This document shows, one piece after another, positions 45,217 through 53,537 of a DNA stretch of 64,000 nt. The DNA lies in NCBI GenBank assembly GCA_001298555.1, contig LJCW01000197.1, positions 1 through 64,000 of the forward strand. Reading direction: 5' to 3'. A program made the translations under genes and the position numbers. Positions within the stretch are counted from its first letter, which is position 1, and every line of letters begins with the position of its first letter. The DNA comes from Actinobacteria bacterium OV450 (lineage in GTDB: Bacteria > Actinomycetota > Actinomycetes > Streptomycetales > Streptomycetaceae). A model generated the notes under the pieces. That model was not told where the DNA came from. It ran no database searches and worked only from the letters and a program-made list of their open reading frames with translations.

Positions 45217-45903
45217 ATGCCAGTACAGATGCTCCCCGACCGAGCCGGGCGGGAAGTCGACTTCGAACCGCTGTTGGACGAGCTCCTTGCGATCTTCTGC
45301 CCGGACTGGGAGTTGCCCGCGATCATGGAAGGCGAGCACCAGTACCACCGCAACGAGGTGAAGCGATATCAGCTGGGCGAGGCCGCAGCCCAGCTTCCCG
45401 CGGTGACACGGCAGCACTGCGGCCTCCTCATGCATGCCGCCGTGCACGATCAATGCCGAAGCGGCATACGGCAACTTATCCAGCCCTTGGTGGCGGCTTG
45501 TGGCCACCGCCAGGTCCAGGCGGCGATCATCGACTACATGCGGACCGGCTCCGACTCTGAAAGGATCGGTGCCGGCATGGCCTGGTACTTCTCTCGCCCG
45601 GGACTTCAGTACGCCTCGATGGAGGACCTTCGCCGGGGAGTACCGACGGAGGAGAGCAAAGCGGCACTGGAGGCGCTGGCGGATCTCCGCAACGACTACC
45701 GATCGGCTTGCCTCTCGGCGTTCCTGGTCTGTGAAGACCCACAGACGCGCCAGGACCTCTCGCTGGACCTCAGTCTCGATCCGGCGGACTACCCCGCCGA
45801 ACTCCGGGACAGCCATGAGAAGGCCAGGCTCATCATCGAGGCAGACCACGAGCGGTATCACCGGCTTCTGGAACGCTGCACGCACACGCCGCCGCCAGCA
45901 TAA
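45217..45903 (+). CDS. Hypothetical protein
   Basis: A 228-aa soluble, mostly alpha-helical acidic protein (DFEPLLDELLAIFCPDWEL, VQAAIIDYMRTGSDSER, EALADLRNDYRSACLSAFLVCEDP, LSLDLSLDPADYPAEL). No catalytic motif, signal or membrane segment. The repeated helical layout and the phrase SERIGAGMAWY suggest HEAT-like repeats, of the kind found in immunity proteins, but I do not recognise a family. GGGAGG lies 9 bases before the ATG. It stands between IS110 and SMI1 remnants. Confidence 0.75.
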   Translation: MPVQMLPDRAGREVDFEPLLDELLAIFCPDWELPAIMEGEHQYHRNEVKRYQLGEAAAQLPAVTRQHCGLLMHAAVHDQCRSGIRQLIQPLVAACGHRQVQAAIIDYMRTGSDSERIGAGMAWYFSRPGLQYASMEDLRRGVPTEESKAALEALADLRNDYRSACLSAFLVCEDPQTRQDLSLDLSLDPADYPAELRDSHEKARLIIEADHERYHRLLERCTHTPPPA

Positions 45904-46117
45904 GACCAACAAGATCGATCGGCTTGCCGCGCGCTTGACAACGACGATTGGGATCAGTCACACCCAATGTGAGTGAGCGTGCTATTTGTCCCCTGTGTGC
46001 GATGGATGGCCCGCGCGAGAGTCGTAAGGGCGTGCTGAGCTGAGGTGCGTGGGCGGCTCTTCGCCTGCCGGCCGACCCACCCTGGGGGGCGACTGGGGTT
46101 CCGGTAGCGTCCGTTTC

Positions 46118-46679
46118 ATGATCGCCTTCGATGCCCTCGTCCGCCTCTGCCCGCCGCCCGCCGAACCGCTGCCCGCGGTGGACTGGGCGCAGGCGGAGCG
46201 TGCCCTGGGTACGGCTCTGCCCGCCGACTACAAGCAGCTCGTCGAGACGTACGGCGACGGCCTCTTCGACGAGACGATCTGGTTGCTCGTCCCCGGCTCC
46301 GCCCACAGTGACTGTGACCTGCACGCAGAGGGCGGAACGGGACGAGATCCTGGCCGATCTGTGGGAGTTCGAGGCGAAGCCCGTCGGCCTGAAGGAGGCT
46401 GGGGCGCGGGTCATACCGTGGGCGTTCGAGGAGGGCACGGGGGCGTTCCTGTACTGGCTGGTGCGGCCCGGTCAGCAACCCGAGGAGTGGACCGTGCTCT
46501 ACAACGAGGGGCGCGGCCCCCTGTGGGAAGCCCACGACATGGGTTGCCTCGCCTTCCTGTTGGCGGTGCTTGCGGGAACGGCGGAAACGGAGTACTTCGG
46601 CTACCTCCACGACGTGCTGAAGCCGACCGAGCACCACTTCGCAACGGCCCACCAGACGCTGGGAAGTCCCGGGCGCTGA
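46118..46679 (+). pseudogene. SMI1/KNR4-like gene with a single-base frameshift
   Basis: The first frame gives AFDALVRLCPPPAEPLP, DWAQAERALGTALPADYKQL, VETYGDGLFDETIW, the SMI1/KNR4 start. It then continues in a second frame: ERDEILADLWEFEAK, GARVIPWAFEEGTGAFLYW, HDMGCLAFLLAVLAG. Removing one G from GGG at 46340-46342 joins DLHAE to AERDEI and restores about 186 residues. SMI1/KNR4 proteins are often immunity proteins in bacteria. TAGCGT lies 7 bases before the ATG and there is no SD, so it was probably leaderless. The shift could be a genuine mutation or a sequencing error. Confidence 0.8.
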
Positions 46680-46893
46680 CGTCGTGCGACCGCTCTCGAC
46701 GACCGGGGCCGGAGCTGGAGCACCTGAGTGAGAGCGCGATAGTTGGCCTTACGTTTCTGGGACGGGATGGTCGAGCCTTTGTATGGTTGGGCGCCTCGGG
46801 GTGCCGGGTGTGGCTTCTAGTGCCGCATCAGGCAACGTTCGCCTCGGTCTTGCCGGTCGCCTGGGGATCGCAGGAGACGCGTAATCTCGCGGG

Positions 46894-47277
46894 ATGCACT
46901 CTCACCTGAGCTTTGAGAACCCGCCCGCGCTGCCTCACGAGGTGGTGGTTGAGGCGTTGGAGCGGGCCCTGCGTGAACGCTCGGCAGAGGGCGAGGCAGC
47001 GAGCGTCTTGGTCGGGAGCGCGTTGAACGACGACGACCGGGAGTTCGTCGAGCACTGGTGCACGGAGGTCGGGACGCGGGCTGTGCCGGGCAGTCCTCTG
47101 CTCGGTCTGGCCGGCCTGTGTCTGGGGCATACCGCCCGGCGCTTCGGACGTCTCAGCGATGAGGCCCTTGCGCTGGCGGAGTCGCTGGCGGTGCGGGCGG
47201 AGGCGGATCCGTCGGATGTGGACGGTCGGGCTCTGGACGGCGTGGACGACATTCGGAGCTTCCTGCACCTGTGGTGA
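46894..47277 (+). CDS. Small HEAT-like helical protein
   Basis: A 127-aa acidic helical protein: LPHEVVVEALERALRERS, LLGLAGLCLGHTARRFG, EALALAESLAVRAEADP, VDDIRSFLHLW. The repeated alpha-hairpins and the GLxxLCLGHTARRFG phrase resemble HEAT-type immunity proteins, tentatively. TAATCT lies exactly 6 bases before the ATG and no SD is visible, so a leaderless transcript is expected. Together with the SMI1/KNR4, DUF4288 and other helical genes it suggests an immunity-rich locus. Confidence 0.72.
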   Translation: MHSHLSFENPPALPHEVVVEALERALRERSAEGEAASVLVGSALNDDDREFVEHWCTEVGTRAVPGSPLLGLAGLCLGHTARRFGRLSDEALALAESLAVRAEADPSDVDGRALDGVDDIRSFLHLW

Positions 47278-47374
47278 GGCTGGTCGCTGCGGCCAGGGGC
47301 AGGCAGCGTTCGCTCTCTTGTGGCGAGTCGCCTGGTTGCGGTGATCGTTAGTTCCGGGTGGTCAGAATGATCAC

Positions 47375-47706
47375 GTGGCTGAACGCGTGCGGGTCCGTGA
47401 GGTCGATGATGACGAGGGGCGGCTGCTGCGGACCATCCGCCGAGGCACCGGGTCGGTGGTGACCTGGCGGCGGCCCCAGATGGTGCTGCTGCCGGCGCAG
47501 AGCATGTACGTGACGCAGGCGCGGAGGTGACGTTCACCAGCGCGGACCGGGTCCGGGACGTGGTCCACAATTTCAACGTCGGCGGCTTCGACTCGATCTG
47601 CTCGAAGTACGGGGGCGGGCGACCGAAGACGTTCATGCTGCCCGAACGCCCGGAGATCAAGAAGATCGCCAAGTCCACACCGTTGCAGGCGACGATCTTG
47701 ACCTGA
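47375..47706 (+). pseudogene. IS630-family transposase fragment, frameshifted and truncated
   Basis: The first frame reads AERVRVREVDDDEGRLL, GTGSVVTWRRPQMVLLPAQ, then a stop at 47528. From 47521 a second frame continues as AEVTFTSADRVRDVVHNFN, SKYGGGRPKTF, LPERPEIKKIAKS, then stop at 47704. Together they make the N-terminal 105 residues of an IS630 transposase; the DDE catalytic part is absent. No terminal repeats seen. Confidence 0.8.
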
Positions 47707-48449
47707 TAGGGGATCTCTGCCTCGTTCGTGTCGTCCAGCGTCAGGGCCCGGGCGGGGCAAGCCGACAAGGGCTGCCCTCGGGGACGAACCGTGAAGGCGA
47801 GAAGCGGTGCGTCCTGGTGGGGCGGGGCGGAGTCACTGCCACGGGTGGGTGCCGAGGCGGAAAGACACAGCTGAGCAGTACAAACTCGCGTGAGGGTGCG
47901 GGGCTGTATCTGCCAGACTGCTCCAGCATGAGCACTTCGAACGTCCGTGTGCACGTCGTCGCAGGCGTGGAACACTTGCCGTTGCGGGTGTCGGTGATGG
48001 TGTGCAGCCTGCTCGGCGTACCGTCGTGGCCGACGCCTTCGGCCACGCGTCCGGGGCGGGGTCGGCGCGCCGCCACCGCCCCGGACCACCTTGCGGGTGG
48101 CCTTGGGGGCCAGGAGGAAACGACCTTCGTGTGCACCGATACGTGGGCTTCGGAGACCTTGATCGGGACCGCTCCCGGCTTCCCGCTCTTGTGTGCGTGA
48201 ACGACCAGGTTGCCGCCGGGTTCGGGCAGTACGGCGTACGCGCGCTCGCAGCGGATGTGGACGGCGCCGCCCGCGTCCTCGACGACCTCCCGGGCCACGA
48301 GCCCTTCCCGGCCTCTGGGGCCGATGGCCCTGGTGGTGGACCGGGCGCCGGACACCGCCCGGGATCCAGGGGAGTTGGTCCGCGAACCGCCCCGGGCCGA
48401 CGAGGACCCGGAGCGGTGACATGTGGCCCTCGCGGCACTGCTGCGGACG
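47707..48449. other. Region without a supported gene
   Basis: Several open frames exist on both strands, but none has a credible start, SD or family match. A minus-strand frame near 47700-47770 (TLDDTNEAEIPYQVKIV) crosses the IS630 fragment border and may be debris of another element. I see no promoter, repeat or RNA. Confidence 0.4.
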
Positions 48450-49502
48450 TCACCCGATCCCGGGGATCTGCCGTGCCTTGAAGGCGGCACGTACGGCGTC
48501 AGCCGCGCTCTTCCCGTACATGCGCTCCGCCGTGGAGATGGTCGTCTGCGCGGCGGCAGCGAAGTCGGTGTCGGGACGGAAGCCGAACTGTGCGTTGACG
48601 ATGATCCGGTCGGCCGTACGGGCGCCCAGTGCGCCGCGAATGTCGAAGAGTGCCCGCGACCAGATCTCCCCGTCCGCGTGCACCTCCCCGACCCGGTCGG
48701 CGTACACCTTGGAACCGTCGATCCGGCGCAGGCAATGCGGGGCCGCGCTGTAGCCGGTCGAGTCCCAGTCGCCGACGCACGCCAGGTCCGTCTTGCGCGG
48801 CCACCCGAAGACCTCGTCCGCGTGCGCGCCGACCTCGACCGCGAGGTAGTCGCCGAACGCCTCGCCGATCGCGCCCGCCTCCGGAGAGCTGCCGAAGCCG
48901 GGGACCTGAGCGTTGTGCACGGCGTGGCCGTACTCGTGGACGATCACCTCGGCGTCCTCGGCATCGTCCACACCGCCCTTGCCAAAGCGGATCTCGGCCT
49001 TCTTGTCGGAGAAGAACGAGTTGTCGGCACCCCACTGGTTGATCCGCACCGGCTGCGCGCGGTTGTTGGCTCCCGGCAGTTCGCTTCCGAAGCCGAGCCC
49101 CTGGAGGTACTCCTGAGCCTCGTTCACCCAGAAGTAGGCCATGACCTGCTCGAACTGGTCGTCGGCGCGGCTGTACCCGGTGGCGTCAGCGATTCTCGCG
49201 GAGCTGCTGGTGTCGGACCGTACATAAGCCCACTTTCCGGACAGCGAGCCGCTGCCGTCCAGATTGCGCAGCGCGGCCAGGGTGTAGGCGGTAGCAGGTA
49301 CGGCACCGGCGCCGTCCTTGCCGTCGCTCAGCGTCTGGTCGCCCGACGACTGGACCGGGTTGACCATGAACACACGGGCCAGGGGGAGCCGTGCCTCGGC
49401 GGGATTCGCCGAGGGCAGGGCCGAGACGGGACCGGCCAGAGCGAACAGCGCAGCGGCGGCGGTGCCGGCACAGACGAGGCCACGGGGTATGCGGCGAGTC
49501 AT
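48450..49502 (-). CDS. Secreted zinc metalloprotease, M36/M4-like
   Basis: A 350-aa exported protease. The signal peptide ends near residue 28 (ALFALAGPVSA). The gluzincin zinc site is HEYGH near residue 187, with the third ligand Glu in GEAFGDYLA near 213. Downstream, GEIWSRALFDIRGALG and the fungalysin-like layout place it near peptidase M36. At 350 residues it is shorter than full M36 precursors, lacking a long FTP/PepSY propeptide. AGGAGG stands 6 bases before the ATG. It is a single gene, isolated among remnants. Confidence 0.88.
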   Translation of the reverse strand: MTRRIPRGLVCAGTAAAALFALAGPVSALPSANPAEARLPLARVFMVNPVQSSGDQTLSDGKDGAGAVPATAYTLAALRNLDGSGSLSGKWAYVRSDTSSSARIADATGYSRADDQFEQVMAYFWVNEAQEYLQGLGFGSELPGANNRAQPVRINQWGADNSFFSDKKAEIRFGKGGVDDAEDAEVIVHEYGHAVHNAQVPGFGSSPEAGAIGEAFGDYLAVEVGAHADEVFGWPRKTDLACVGDWDSTGYSAAPHCLRRIDGSKVYADRVGEVHADGEIWSRALFDIRGALGARTADRIIVNAQFGFRPDTDFAAAAQTTISTAERMYGKSAADAVRAAFKARQIPGIG

Positions 49503-49919
49503 GAACGTCCTCCTGCAGGAATCTGGTTCGCGTGATGAGGTCGCGATCTTCGCTCACGCCGCCTAGGTTGCACCAGAGGTCCGACCAGCCGGGCCGTGAC
49601 GGTCCCGTAGCTGCGGAGGGTGCCGTAGACGGAAACCGTGTGACTCCTCCGCAAGTGCCCCATGGCGGAGATCGTCATGGGCCCAATCCATTCGGGAAGC
49701 CCACCGGCCGTGGGGATCTGGGCGCCCGTGCCGCGGTGTGCGTCGGAGGGAGAACGATTTCGACGCTTCTTCACCCTGCCGGTGAAATGACAGGAGTGAC
49801 GCCCGGTTCGGCCACGCCGTCCGGCCACTGCCAGGGACAGGTCCTGGTGAAGGAGTGACTGGTGACTGATTTGATGATCGATTTGGCGAGAGAAATAGTG
49901 GGCGACTGGCATGTACGCA
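49503..49919. other. Region without a supported gene
   Basis: No gene is supported. Open frames on the minus strand (SVYGTLRSYGTVTARLVG) look protein-like for about 30 residues, but have no start or family match. Confidence 0.4.
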
Positions 49920-50380
49920 ACCGGTGCGAGTCAGGCAGCCGACGCCCGCCCGGGCGCCCCGCTTCACCCCTGAGCGTCGCCGCACCTCCCTCGATCACTA
50001 GGCAGCCGGCCTGTCCGTCACCGCCGCCGCGGCGCGGGTTGGGATCACCACCGCTGTGATCTACCAGCGCCGCAAACGCGACCCCGCGTTCGCCGCGGCC
50101 GCAAACGCCCAGATGGCTGTTTGTCGTGCGAGGAACGCGCTGTACGTGCACCCCGGTAGGGCAGTTGGTGAGCGAGAGCGAGCGGCGCGCGTGCCAGGAG
50201 AATCTGGATCAGCTGCTCGACCCGGACGCGGCCAATGCGTCCTTCCGCACGTCGTGTCCCAGTGTCGCGCTGCGCCAAGCGGCGCTTGCCGCCGGGTTCC
50301 GACCTGAGGTCGTCTATCACCGCCGCCGAGCCGACCGGGCGTTCGCCCACCGCACCAACCAACAGGGACCCCCCGATAAC
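49920..50380 (+). pseudogene. Decayed gene with two related helix-turn-helix units
   Basis: One frame gives RFTPERRRTSLDH, a stop, then GLSVTAAAARVGITTAV, IYQRRKRDPAFAAAANAQ. Another frame 160 bases later gives PSVALRQAALAAGFRPEVV, YHRRRADRAFAHRTNQ. The two units align (V-x-x-AA-x-x-G-x-x-x-x-V-IY-x-RR-x-D-x-AFA), the pattern of HTH domains in phage terminase small subunits and transposase-like proteins. Stops and frame changes show that it is not functional. Confidence 0.6.
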
Positions 50381-50419
50381 CCCCAGGGCGTGCCGGTCGC
50401 CATACCCGGCAGCACCGGT

Positions 50420-50735
50420 TCACTCGATGCCGAGGGCGGCGCCGGGCCGACCGTGGGGACAGGCCTGTACGCCCTCGTCCAGCGCCCGCCGCGCCTCATG
50501 CGTGCTCATGCCCGTGCAGCGCCTGCGGGCATCCCAGCAGCCTCCGGCGTGGACACGCACGGGGAGGGCGCCCACTCCGATTCCGCGCTCGATCAGCCAC
50601 GCGGGCGGCTCGGTCGGCGGGCGGCGCCGCGCGGCGAGGGCCTCGCGCTCCTCCGCCGTGTTCAGCGCCGACTCGGCGCGGCTGAGCCCGCCGCGCAGGC
50701 TGTTCCATCCGAGAACGGGCCCGGCACATAGCCGC
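50420..50735 (-). pseudogene. DUF6233 protein, N-terminus lost
   Basis: The minus strand has an open frame ending at 50420 that reads SLRGGLSRAESALNTAEER, PPAWLIERGIGVGALPVRV, HAGGCWDARRRCTGMSTHEA, RRALDEGVQACPHGRPG. This matches DUF6233, a Streptomyces-specific family of unknown function. No start codon or SD is present at the expected N-terminus; the frame runs into unrelated sequence upstream. It could still be expressed if a start lies further up, but the surrounding decay argues against it. Confidence 0.65.
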
Positions 50736-50769
50736 GCGGTTCCGTCCCGATGCGGGTCGCTTCCGCCTC

Positions 50770-51047
50770 TGGCGGCGGGGGCGGCCGGCCTTGCCGAGTA
50801 CGCCGAGGTGACAGGTAAGGACGCCGACGCCGTGCCGGCCGCGCTCGCCGAGACCGTCGGCGAGGTCGTCAGCCAAAGGCGACCAGAAGGTCACCATCCC
50901 CGGCTTCCTGACCTTCGAGCGCACCCACCGTGCCGCCCGGACCGCGCGCAACCCGCAGACCGGCGACCCGATCGAGATCCCGGCCGCCTACAGCGTGAAG
51001 GTTTCCGCCGGCACCAAGCTCAAGGAAGCCGCGAAGGGCAATCAGAC
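50770..51047 (+). pseudogene. HU-type DNA-binding protein, frameshifted
   Basis: One frame reads GLAEYAEVTGKDADAVPAAL, AETVGEVV; one base later the frame continues as AKGDQKVTIPGFLTFERTH, RAARTARNPQTGDPIEIP, AAYSVKVSAGTKLKEAAKG. Deleting the A at 50871 restores a near-complete Streptomyces HU protein. The N-terminal start (normally MNRSELV) is also missing, and the usual stop after KEAAKG is lost, so it is a real pseudogene and not only a sequencing slip. Confidence 0.82.
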
Positions 51048-51206
51048 CCTGCGGCCTCCCGTCCCGCAGCGCACCGGCCTTCCTCCGGGCGAAAGCCGGA
51101 TAGGCCCCGCGTGCATGGGTAGGACGACAGCGGATGCCCACCAGGGACGGCGGGCACCACCCGCAGACACATCCGGGACACACCCGGCGATTTCGAAGGA
51201 CGACGC

Positions 51207-51410
51207 ATGGCCAGCGGCACCGTGAAGTGGTTCAACGCCGAGAAGGGCTTCGGCTTCATCCAGCAGGACGGCGGAGGACCGGACGTCTTCGCGCACTACT
51301 CCAACATCGCCGGCAACGGCTACCGCGAGCTCCACGAGGGCGAACAGGTCACCTTCGACGTGACCCAAGGCCAGAAAGGCCCCCAGGCCGAGAACATCGT
51401 CCGCGGCTGA
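51207..51410 (+). CDS. Cold-shock protein (CspA family)
   Basis: A 67-aa single cold-shock domain: [18 protein letters not shown] (RNP1 KGFGFI), then DVFAHYSNI (RNP2 type), with ending [10 protein letters not shown]. It binds single-stranded nucleic acid and acts as an RNA chaperone. Length and sequence are typical for Streptomyces. GAAGGA stands 6 bases before the ATG. It lies just before the initiator tRNA gene and is one of the few intact housekeeping genes in this stretch. Confidence 0.96.
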   Translation: MASGTVKWFNAEKGFGFIQQDGGGPDVFAHYSNIAGNGYRELHEGEQVTFDVTQGQKGPQAENIVRG

Positions 51411-51462
51411 CCCGGAACTGCGCGCCGCCCCGCTACGACACTGTGTAAAGTGGCCTCACCGA

Positions 51463-51536
51463 CGCGGGGTGGAGCAGCTCGGTAGCTCGCTGGGCTCATA
51501 ACCCAGAGGTCGCAGGTTCAAATCCTGTCCCCGCTA
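51463..51536 (+). tRNA. Initiator tRNA-fMet (CAT)
   Basis: A complete cloverleaf: acceptor CGCGGGG with CCCCGCT, D-arm GAGCAGCTCGGTAGCTC, anticodon stem CTGGG/CCCAG with loop CTCATAA, T-arm GCAGGTTCAAATCCTGT, discriminator A. The anticodon is CAT. The unpaired first base (C1 opposite T72) and the three G-C pairs above the anticodon loop mark it as the initiator tRNA. CCA is not encoded. A terminator follows directly. Confidence 0.97.
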
Positions 51537-51542
51537 CTGACC

Positions 51543-51570
51543 GAAGGGCCCGGATCCGTCCGGGCCCTTC
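51543..51570 (+). terminator. tRNA terminator hairpin
   Basis: GAAGGGCCCGGA and TCCGGGCCCTTC form a perfect 12-bp stem with a 4-base loop, 6 bases after the tRNA. Confidence 0.9.
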
Positions 51571-51610
51571 GCCGTATCTGAACCCGACGCGCACGAGTCC
51601 AGCGAACCCC

Positions 51611-51877
51611 CTACACCAGCGGGACGACGTTGTCCGGGCAGACGCAGAGGCAGGCGCAGACACGGCCCGCTTCCATGGCGGCGGCGGTCGCCAGCGCACG
51701 GCCGACCAGCCCGGCGTGACTACCGATGGAGATCCGTACGCCGTCGAGCGTGCTCACCTCCGCCTCGACTACAGCGCGGCGCCCGGCTACCTCCACCCCG
51801 AACCGGCCCGGGCCGCACTCGCGCACCAGGTAGGTCTCCAGCCCGAGCGTGCATTTCCACCGCCCCGGCACCATCAC
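51611..51877 (-). CDS. Hypothetical protein
   Basis: An 88-aa protein: RWKCTLGLETYLVREC, GRFGVEVAGRRAVVEAEVST, RISIGSHAGLVGRA, CACLCVCPDNVVPLV at the end. No family is recognised. It starts (GTG 51877, or ATG 51874) 3 bases after the stop of the upstream gene, which supports it as the second gene of an operon. The Cys-rich tail is notable. The 3' end lies 41 bases from the tRNA terminator. Confidence 0.58.
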   Translation of the reverse strand: MMVPGRWKCTLGLETYLVRECGPGRFGVEVAGRRAVVEAEVSTLDGVRISIGSHAGLVGRALATAAAMEAGRVCACLCVCPDNVVPLV

Positions 51878-51880
51878 GCC

Positions 51881-52501
51881 CTAGATCGGCAGGCCGATCA
51901 CCCCCCACCCCCTGCGCTCCGCCTCGCCGACCACCTCGGCCCAGCCGCGCACCAGCTCGGCGAACTCCTCGAACCCGGCGATCCACTGCCCCGGCTCCCG
52001 CCCCGCGAGCTCCCCGTACAGCATCCGCAGCCCCTCCAGCCCGGCGGCGGCCTCGCACCACCTCCGCCGCAGCCGGGCCACCGTCTCCGGGCCGCGAACG
52101 ATCACCGGCCCGGACCTCCACAGCCCCTCCAGCGAGGGGAACATCCCGGGGTCGACCTGTTCGGCGTCGACGTCGGCCTGTGGCCCCCACCAGATCAGCC
52201 CCTCCAGGAACTCGTCCAGCGCCGCCCGCACCTCACGCCCCGCGGCCCCCCGGACCTTCTCCCACCCCTCCGCCGCCCAGAAATGCGGCTTGTACGAGCC
52301 GAGCGTGCCCCGGAACTCGTACCGCCCCAGCCAGGACCGCTCCGCCGCGGCAGGCCACACCCACCCGTCGACGACATCGCCGTCCCCGTCGGCGTCGTCG
52401 TCCCCATACGCCGCCTCCTGCACCACCCGCAGCCGGTTCTCCGCGGGTACCTGCGCGAAGCGCGCCCAGTCCACGACCAGGACCGTTATGTCCACACCCA
52501 T
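51881..52501 (-). CDS. Conserved hypothetical protein
   Basis: A 206-aa soluble protein starting GVDITVLVVDWARFAQVP. Other segments: AAYGDDDADGDGDVVDGWVW (acidic), GRYEFRGTLGSYKPHFWA, LDEFLEGLIWWG, GWAEVVGEAERRGWGVIGL. I recall similar proteins in many Streptomyces, without known function. The rich Trp content is striking. The ATG at 52501 begins the conserved part; no good SD precedes it. It is followed at 3 bases by a small gene. Confidence 0.75.
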   Translation of the reverse strand: MGVDITVLVVDWARFAQVPAENRLRVVQEAAYGDDDADGDGDVVDGWVWPAAAERSWLGRYEFRGTLGSYKPHFWAAEGWEKVRGAAGREVRAALDEFLEGLIWWGPQADVDAEQVDPGMFPSLEGLWRSGPVIVRGPETVARLRRRWCEAAAGLEGLRMLYGELAGREPGQWIAGFEEFAELVRGWAEVVGEAERRGWGVIGLPI

Positions 52502-52562
52502 GAGGGCGATGCTAACTAGGCCGCTGCCGGTACTTGCTGACCAGATGGAGGTGGCGGCGAGG

Positions 52563-52603
52563 CTGGCTTGGTTCACGAGAATGGTTCTCGTGAACCAAGC
52601 CAG
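52563..52603. repeat. Perfect 19-bp inverted repeat
   Basis: CTGGCTTGGTTCACGAGAA and its exact reverse complement are separated by only TGG. It lies between the starts/ends of unrelated genes (52501 start of a minus gene, 52762 stop of the TetR gene). There is no T-tract. It could be a terminator for the TetR gene, or two abutting ends of a mobile element. Confidence 0.85.
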
Positions 52604-52761
52604 TCAGGTGTGGATGCGGCTGTTGGGGCCGTCGTGACAGTCGGCCATGTCCTAGGTCGGACGGATTCGCGCACTATCGCGTGTCCGCACAACTCGCGGA
52701 TGCCCTGACCACCCGGAGGGGCAGACGGCCTGGACGGTGATCGAGGGACGCCGGCCGCGCG

Positions 52762-53424
52762 TCAGCCCGAGCGCAGCGCGTCGAAGCCGAGCAGCAGGGC
52801 ATCGAGCGCGAAGGCGAACCGCTCGGCGTCGTCCGCGCCGACGCCCTCGGTCGCGGCGCGGATCAGCAGCGGGTACCGCTCTGCCTTGAGCGCGGCCAAC
52901 CAGTCGGGGCCACCGGCTTCCTCGGCTCCGACCACGATCTGGGCCTCCGCCGTCGCGTGGCCGATCACGAACACGGCAAGGGAGTTGAGCGCGTGCAAGG
53001 CACGGCCGAGCGGGAAACCGCCGGCCGTGAGCAAGTGCAGGAGAGCCTCGAGGTCGTCGAGGGTCGCCGGAGTGACGGCGGGCCGGGAGGTGGCGAGCGG
53101 GAGTACGGCCGGGTGCCGTAGCAGACCGTCGCGCAGGGCGGTGGCGTACGCGTGCAAAGCCGTGCGCCAGTCGGCCGAGCCGTCCGTGGCGGGGGTCGCC
53201 GCCGTGAACACCTGCTCCACCAGGCCGTCCAGCAGGGCGTCCTTGTTGGGCACGTAGTGGTAGAGGGTCATCGCCTCCACGCCCAGCTCCTGGCCGAGCG
53301 AACGCATCGTCAGGCTCTTGAGCCCGTCCCGGTCGACCAGGCCGAGCGCCGCGTCGAGGATCTGCTGCCTGCTCAGCCCGGCCCGCTCGCCCCGGCCACG
53401 CCGGGCCGTCTGATGCTCCGCCAT
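52762..53424 (-). CDS. TetR-family repressor
   Basis: A 220-aa regulator. The HTH is near residues 17-62: LSRQQILDAALGLVDRDG, SLTMRSLGQELGVEAMTLYH, YVPNKDALL. The C-terminal domain is of the TetR_C_1 (TetR-class) type: FPLGRALHALNSLAVFVIG, ERFAFALDALLLGFDAL. The ATG at 53424 starts MAEHQTARRGRG; the open frame upstream lacks SD. It is divergent from a SnoaL-like gene 113 bases away; two matching 13-bp sites lie between them, so it is probably autoregulated and represses that gene. Confidence 0.9.
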   Translation of the reverse strand: MAEHQTARRGRGERAGLSRQQILDAALGLVDRDGLKSLTMRSLGQELGVEAMTLYHYVPNKDALLDGLVEQVFTAATPATDGSADWRTALHAYATALRDGLLRHPAVLPLATSRPAVTPATLDDLEALLHLLTAGGFPLGRALHALNSLAVFVIGHATAEAQIVVGAEEAGGPDWLAALKAERYPLLIRAATEGVGADDAERFAFALDALLLGFDALRSG

Positions 53425-53461
53425 ATCCGCTTCCTCCGCCTCCCCGCACGGGGTTGACTTT

Positions 53462-53510
53462 CTTACAGCATAAGACAACACTCAATCCCCAGCGAAACGT
53501 ACAACGTAAG
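53462..53510. promoter_or_regulatory. Pair of 13-bp imperfect palindromes, TetR operators
   Basis: CTTACAGCATAAG (53462-53474) and CGTACAACGTAAG (53498-53510) agree at 10 of 13 positions, fitting CKTACARCRTAAG. They lie 36 bases apart between the divergent TetR (start 53424) and SnoaL-like (start 53538) genes. A TTGACT at 53454-53459 may be a -35 for the right gene, overlapped by the first site. Confidence 0.65.
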
Positions 53511-53537
53511 AAACGGGCCGCCGCAAGGGGAGTCACG

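Noticed and set aside
46049..46909. A single 286-residue protein across the SMI1/KNR4 region
   Set aside because: Only its first 75 residues match the family; the match continues in the next frame, so it is a frameshifted gene and not a longer protein.
51463..51570. Attachment site at the tRNA 3' end
   Set aside because: I found no second copy of the tRNA 3' end and no integrase in the window; kept only as a hypothesis for the neighbouring remnants.
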